DNA of 64,000 bases from Arenicola marina. Taxonomy: Eukaryota > Annelida > Polychaeta > Arenicolidae. The position numbers and the translations under genes are program-made. This document shows, in pieces, positions 58,320 through 64,000 of this stretch (position 1 is the first letter of the stretch; each line of letters begins with the position of its first letter). Location of the stretch: positions 9,243,059-9,307,058 of the forward strand of contig OZ025253.1 of the NCBI GenBank assembly GCA_964019135.1, in the 5' to 3' direction. A model generated the notes under the pieces. It was not told where the DNA came from and made no database searches. It saw nothing but the letters and a program-made list of their open reading frames with translations.

Positions 58320-61250
58320 AACGCTTAACCCGCGCCCGGAGCCATGGCCTGCAGCCATAGCCCGCGCCCGGGAGCCATAACCTGGAGAATGGGGCAGTAG
58401 TATAGCATACGAAGCCATAGGCCGTACCCGGATCCTTGACCCGGAGAATGGGGCAGTAGTAGCATACGAAGCCATAGCCCGCACCCGGAGCCTTGACCCG
58501 GAGAATGGGGCAGTAGTGTAGCATACGAAGCCATAGCCCGCACCCGGAGCCTTGACCCCGAGAATGGGGCAGTAGTGTAGCATACGAAACCATAGCCCGC
58601 ACCCGGAGCCTTGACCCGGAGAATGGGGCAATAGTGTAGCATACGAAGCCATAGGCCGTACCCGGATCCTTGACCCGGAGAATGGGGCAGTAGTAGCATA
58701 CGAAGCCATAGCCCGCACCCGGAGCCTTGACCCCGAGAATGGGGCAGTAGTGTAGCATACGAAACCATGGCCCGCACCCGGAGCCTTGACCCGGAGAATG
58801 GGGCAATAGTGTAGCATACGAAGCCATAGTCCGCACCCGGAGCCTTGACCCGGAGAATGTGGCAGTAGTGTAGCATACGAAGCCATAGCCGGCATCCGGA
58901 ACCTGGACCCGGAGAATGTGGCAGTAGTAGCATACGAAGCCATAGCCCGCACCCAGAGCCTTGACTCAGAGAATGGGGCAGTAGTGTAGCATACGAAGCC
59001 ATAGCCCGCACCCGGAGCCTTGACTCAGAGAATGGGGCAGTAGTGTAGCATAAGAAGCCATAGCCCGCACCCGGAGCCTTGACCCGGACAATGGGGCAGT
59101 AGTAGCATACGAAGCCATAGCCCGCACCCGGAGCCTAGACCCGGAGAATGGGGCAGTAGTGTAGCATACAAAGCCATAGCCCGCACCCGGAGCCTTGACC
59201 CGGAGAATGGGGCAGTAGTGTAGCATACGAAGCCGTAGCCCGCACCCGGAGCCTTGACCCGGAGAATGGGGCAGCAGTGTAGCATACGAAGCCATAGCCC
59301 GCATCAGGAGCATTGACCCGGAGAATGGGGCAGTAGTGTAGCATACGAAGCCATAGCCCGCACCCGGAGCCTTGACCCGGAAAATGGGACAGTAGTGTTG
59401 CATACGAAGCCATAGTCCGCACTCGGAGCCTTGACCCGGAGAATGGGGCAGTAGTGTAGCATACGAAGCCATAGCCCGCACCCGGAGCCTTGACTCAGAG
59501 AATTGGGCAGTAGTGTAGCATACGAATCCATAGCCCGCACCCGGAGCTTTGACCCGGAGAATGGGGCAGTAGTAGCATACGAAGCCATAGCCCGCACCCG
59601 GAGCCTTGACCCCGAGAATGGGGCAGTAGTGTAGCATACGAAACCATAGCCCGCACCCGGAGCCTTGACCCGGAGAATGGGGCAGTAGTGTAGCATACGA
59701 AGCCATAGTCCGCACCCGGAGCCTTGACCCGGAGAATGTGGCAGTAGTGTAGCATACGAAGCCATAGCCGGCATCCGGAGCCTGGACCCGGGGAATGTGG
59801 CAGTAGTAGCATACGAAGCCATAGCCCGCACCCGGAGCCTAGACCCGGAGAATGGGGCAGTAGTGTAGCATACAAAGCCATAGCCCGCACCCGGAGCCTT
59901 GACCCGGAGAATGGGGCAGTAGTGTAGCATACGAAGCCGTAGCCCGCACCCGGAGCCTTGACCCGGAGAATGGGGCAGCAGTGTAGCATACGAAGCCATA
60001 GCCCGCATCAGGAGCATTGACCCGGAGAATGGGGCAGTAGTGTAGCATACGAAGCCATAGCCCGCACCCGGAGCCTTGACCCGGAAAATGGGACAGTAGT
60101 GTTGCATACGAAGCCATAGTCCGCACTCGGAGCCTTGACCCGGAGAATGGGGCAGTAGTGTAGCATACGAAGCCATAGCCCGCACCCGGAGCCTTGACTC
60201 AGAGAATTGGGCAGTAGTGTAGCATACGAATCCATAGCCCGCACCCGGAGCTTTGACCCGGAGAATGGGGCAGTAGTAGCATACGAAGCCATAGCCCGCA
60301 CCCGGAGCCTTGACCCCGAGAATGGGGCAGTAGTGTAGCATACGAAACCATAGCCCGCACCCGGAGCCTTGACCCGGAGAATGGGGCAGTAGTGTAGCAT
60401 ACGAAGCCATAGTCCGCACCCGGAGCCTTGACCCGGAGAATGTGGCAGTAGTGTAGCATACGAAGCCATAGCCGGCATCCGGAGCCTGGACCCGGGGAAT
60501 GTGGCAGTAGTAGCATACGAAGCCATAGCCCGCACCCGGAACCTTGACTCAGAGAATGGGGCAGTAGTGTAGCATACGAAGCCATAGCCGGCATCCGGAG
60601 CCTGGACCCGGAGAATGTGGCAGTAGTAGCATACGAAGCCATAGCCCGCACCCGGAGCCTTGACTCAGAGAATGGGGCAGTAGTGTAGCATAAGAAGCCA
60701 TAGGCCGCACCCGGAGCCTTGACCCGGACAATGGGGCAGTAGTAGCATACGAAGCCATAGCCCGCACCCGGAGCCTTGACCCCGAGAATGGGGCAGTAGT
60801 GTAGCATACAAAGCCATAGCCCGCACCCGGAGCCTTGACTCAGAGAATGGGGCAGTAGTGTAGCATAAGAAGCCATAGCCCGCACCCGGAGCCTTGACCC
60901 GGAGAATGGGGCAGTGATGTAGCTTACGAAGCCATAGCCCGCACCCGGAGCCTTGACCCGGAGAATGGGGCAGTAGTGTAGCATACGAAGCCATAGCCCG
61001 CACCCGGAGCCTTGCCCCGGAGAATGGGACAGTAGTGTAGCATACGAAGCCATAGCCCGCACCCGGAGCCTTGACCCTGAGAATAGGGCAGTAGTGTAGC
61101 ATACGAAGCCATAGCCCGCACCCGGAGCCTGGACCCGGAGAATGGGGCAGTAGTGTAGCTTACGAAGCCATAGCCCGCACCCGGAGCCTTGACCCGGAGA
61201 ATGGGGCAGTAGTGTAGCATACGAAGCCATAGCCCGCACCCGGAGCCTTC
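58320..61250. repeat. 59-bp satellite with 704-bp higher-order repeat
   Basis: About fifty copies of a 59-bp unit, e.g. 'gtagcatacgaagccatagc' plus cccgcacccggagccttgacccgg and agaatggggcagtagt. Some units are 57 bp through loss of tg in 'gtagtgtagc'. Blocks such as 59,135-59,422 and 59,839-60,126 are identical and 704 bp apart: twelve units, two of them short. The minus strand has no stop in any of three frames of the consensus, giving spurious frames up to 371 codons with a 59-residue period. Confidence 0.96.
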
Positions 61251-61259
61251 CCTTATGAA

Positions 61260-61890
61260 AATATCCTATGGTTATCCTAGTATAAATATAGTTTTCGTTG
61301 TATTACTGTAGTATTACTATATAAGATATAGTGATACTATATCTTTTACAGTAATACTATATCTTTAATAGTAATAATATAGCTCACTAGGAATACTATA
61401 ATATTACTATAATTTCTATAGTAATTTCATAGTTTTCATAGGAATACTATAGTTATTTCGAAATACTATGGTAGTTATTATAGGATTACCATAGTCTCAC
61501 TAGGATTACTATAGTCTCACTAGGATTACGATAGTCTCACCGGGATTACTATAGTATTGTTAATGTTTTCATAGTAATATAATAGTTAGCAGGAACTATG
61601 ATGGGAGTTACTATACGATTACTATAGTTTCACAAGTAGTACTATAATATTACTATAATATCATTGGGAGTATATTATTACCATGGTATTGATAGAAGTT
61701 TTATAGTATTACCATAGCATCAGTAGGAGTATTATAGGAACTACGATGGTAGTTACTATAGGATTACTATTGTTCACTAGGAGTAAAATAATATTACTTT
61801 ACCTACCATAGTAATACTTGGAATCACGATGGTATAGTTAATGTAGTATTACTATACATATCATTATAATACTGTAGTATTTAGAGAGTT
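61260..61890. repeat. AT-rich palindromic actatag-type repeat tract
   Basis: Dozens of variants of 'tactatagtattactatag', with 'ggattactatagtctcacta' repeated around 61,495-61,560. The core is self-complementary, so the whole tract can fold on itself. It abuts the end of the 59-bp satellite. Confidence 0.85.
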
Positions 61891-63039
61891 TGTTACCGTG
61901 GGATTACTGTATAGTTATACTATGGTCCTGCCTCAATGAGGTATTGAACGCGCAATCAAACACGATCAAACGTGCGACGTTTTATACCGACTGGGCCAAC
62001 CGGTCTGCACAGTGGCAGGGGGCGTTTGAATGCACCTGCTTCTTTGTGCGCCCTGCAGGTCCGATATTTACTTGTTACAATAATAACTTTAAATGAAAAA
62101 CCGTGAAGATAACTGCATTTCAGTCGGCACTAAAAGTTATAACGTTATCGCAATTAAATTGAAAATTATCCACGTTTCATTTATTGGCAACTTATGCAGT
62201 CAATCGCCATTGTAAACGGGTGTCGAATCTCGTTGTTCTTCCGTGTAAATGGGCGTCAGGTTTGTATTTTGTAATCAGCGCATTCACGCTCCAAGTACAA
62301 TTACGGGTTAAGAATGTGTGCCAGCCATTATATGCCGATTAAGATATGTTTTATAGCTCTCTTGCTTCAAACTAACGGGTTCGATGAAATGCTCTACATA
62401 CAGTTATCGTTAGTTTGTAAAATCAATTTAACAACTGAAAACAAACTAAGGATATGTATAGTCAGTTTGTACCCAGAGATCAGTCTAACGAGATTACCTA
62501 GCTCCCCGAGCCCCGCCCCACCCTACCCCCAAGCAAGAGGACGCCATGTGGTGTGACATTAAGACAGGTTTCCTTGTTTTGCTCTTAACGACGTGTGTGT
62601 GTTTTGCACAGAGATAGGGGTAGTGGGATGGGATGCTATCCACCGTGGAGCCCATGATAGAGCAAAGCGCACAGAGGGAGGGGCTCGAGGCAGGCGGGGT
62701 CGGTCCGCGCCCTATGCAGTCAGAGAAGACCTACCTCTGCACCAATCTCGGCCCGGCCAGTGGATACCTGCGTCTTTTGTAACTAGAGCCTCGCCTAGTG
62801 TATGGCTTCTGGACCCCATCCATCCACAGAGCAGTACACATGCCAGCCACACTATACTTGCAACATGTGTGCGCCCTTGCGCGAAGACAAATTTGGGGGA
62901 GAGGCAGGAGTTTATGACCCATGCGGTGTTGTTAGCGGGAGTCGTTAATGCTGGCGTCATGGTTGGTCATGGTGAAAGACTTGCACAAATTCAAACTTGT
63001 GTCAGTACTTGTCCTACATGCTATACTACATACATACTA
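61891..63039. other. Non-coding stretch
   Basis: Nothing firm was found. A 170-codon plus-strand frame at 62,593-63,105 has no domain, runs into the MITE at its end, and overlaps open minus frames; I did not accept it as a gene. Confidence 0.5.
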
Positions 63040-63395
63040 GGGTATGTAAGTGACATCACGGACAGCGCGCGCTCACCTCCAGCGAATTCGGTTTTGGGTA
63101 CATGACGCTTCACCGCCCCATATACAAAACATAGGGAGCTCTTTGTAATGGTGTGAAACGCACAGAAAACCAGCGTCTTGCGATTTAAAACTAGTACGAG
63201 TATGAAGGTACACCCCCAAACATTTATTCCATATGGTTTTCAAATCTAACATTGCATTCATCTCTCAAACATCAGTGAGTCTAGTTTGAGGCCCATAGTA
63301 AAGTATAGGGACCCGCTGACGCGTTGTACCCAGAACGGTTGTTTCTAGAGGTGAGCGCGCGCTGTCTGTGACGTCACTTACAGACCCTATACCCA
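63040..63395. mobile_element. MITE-like element with long terminal inverted repeats
   Basis: Left arm gtaagtgacatcacggacag then cgcgcgctcacctc (63,046-63,080) matches the reverse complement of 63,346-63,382 (gtgagcgcgcgctgtctgtg, acgtcacttac). Similarity continues inward to gggtac..acgc. The interior is about 270 bp and non-coding. Arms of 60 bp or more without a transposase fit a non-autonomous DNA transposon. Confidence 0.7.
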
Positions 63396-63482
63396 GTTGG
63401 GATTTCATCTACTGGGTATATTCAGTTCCATCTAGGAATTTATCTATTAGAAAAAAAACATGGCCAACCCATTTATTTGAAT

Positions 63483-63800
63483 ACATGTGCCGGTATCTAC
63501 AACAAATTGCATATAAATTAACACACATAAGTTGCTGATGATATCATTGTATTTGTATTATATTTTATATTTGCGGTGCGTCATCAATGTTTCCCAAAGA
63601 CGCTGATCTGATATGGCTTTGGCGTTCAAGTTTCATTGATGCGAGTACATGTGCCGGTATCTATAACAAAATGTATATGCATACATACAGTTATTGCTTA
63701 TGACATAACTGAAATTTCTATTATATTTTATATTTGCAGAGAGTCACCAATGCTTTCCAGTTGCCAAAGACGCTGTTATGCCTTTTGCGATTCCATAAAT
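63483..63800. repeat. Direct duplication, period about 164 bp
   Basis: acatgtgccggtatctacaa at 63,483 recurs at 63,647, and later words (tattatattttatatttgc, caatg.ttcc, ccaaagacgctg) follow in the same order. These are two diverged direct copies of an AT-rich segment. Confidence 0.85.
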
Positions 63801-64000
63801 ATCTTTAAAAGTGATGAATTTGAGTTTCATATTATACAATGTCTGTTTATTATTATATTATTGCTGTTTAAATACAGCAATACTAGGTTATTTTTCCATG
63901 GATAACCAATGTTTCTGATTTTTATTTCAAATTTCTTATTACCGGTATACCAGTGCAATTGTGCATATATCTATACATGCACTATAACATTATTTTGTAT

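Noticed and set aside
58006..61239. Minus-strand frames of up to 371 codons in the 59-bp satellite
   Set aside because: Explained by a stop-free satellite unit; the peptide merely repeats every 59 residues.
62593..63105. 170-codon plus-strand frame
   Set aside because: No domain, competing frames on the other strand, and its end lies within the MITE-like inverted repeat.

Overview
The window is nuclear DNA of an animal, probably an invertebrate. Short coding exons are separated by GT...AG introns, there is tRNA-derived SINE and CR1/L2/Jockey-type LINE debris, and there is an unusual load of minisatellites. Repeat style and domain content would suit amphioxus, but I cannot prove that from sequence alone; other invertebrate deuterostomes or spiralians are possible. 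No bacterial operons, CRISPR arrays, rRNA genes or functional tRNAs were seen.

The centre (about 18.9-51.2 kb, minus strand) holds one large gene that I could assemble exon by exon. In transcript order it has a short first exon, a signal-peptide exon running into a Thr/Ser/Pro mucin domain (48,949-50,946), a 6.4-kb single mucin exon (40,885-47,283), four one-exon EGF domains (25,360-28,148), three IPT/TIG-like domains resembling the plexin ectodomain (20,743-24,685), and a last exon with a transmembrane helix and a roughly 500-residue tail (18,889-20,535). All splice phases agree, and the modelled coding length (11,715 nt, 3,905 codons including stop) is divisible by three. A second giant mucin tract (29.56-39.22 kb) is a tandem duplicate of exon plus intron with an 8,064-bp period. 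It has decayed through frameshifts and nonsense codons and probably lies inside the long intron before the EGF exons.

The left flank (1-18.9 kb) has a 23-bp minisatellite, a possible plus-strand exon at 1,977-2,393, a hairpin-bearing 124-bp array ending in an inverted unit, a G/T-rich minisatellite, and two same-strand decayed LINEs (12.67-18.09 kb). The right flank (51.2-64 kb) has a 30-bp array, a foldback-like element with a SINE inside, a 59-bp satellite with a 704-bp higher-order repeat, an AT-rich palindromic tract and a MITE-like inverted-repeat element. Outside the central gene there is little convincing protein-coding sequence.

The product would be a single-pass surface protein: a very long O-glycosylatable stalk on EGF and plexin-type IPT modules, two dibasic cleavage candidates in the ectodomain, and a novel tail with 38-residue repeats. 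The gene's length is governed by minisatellite exchange within its exons.
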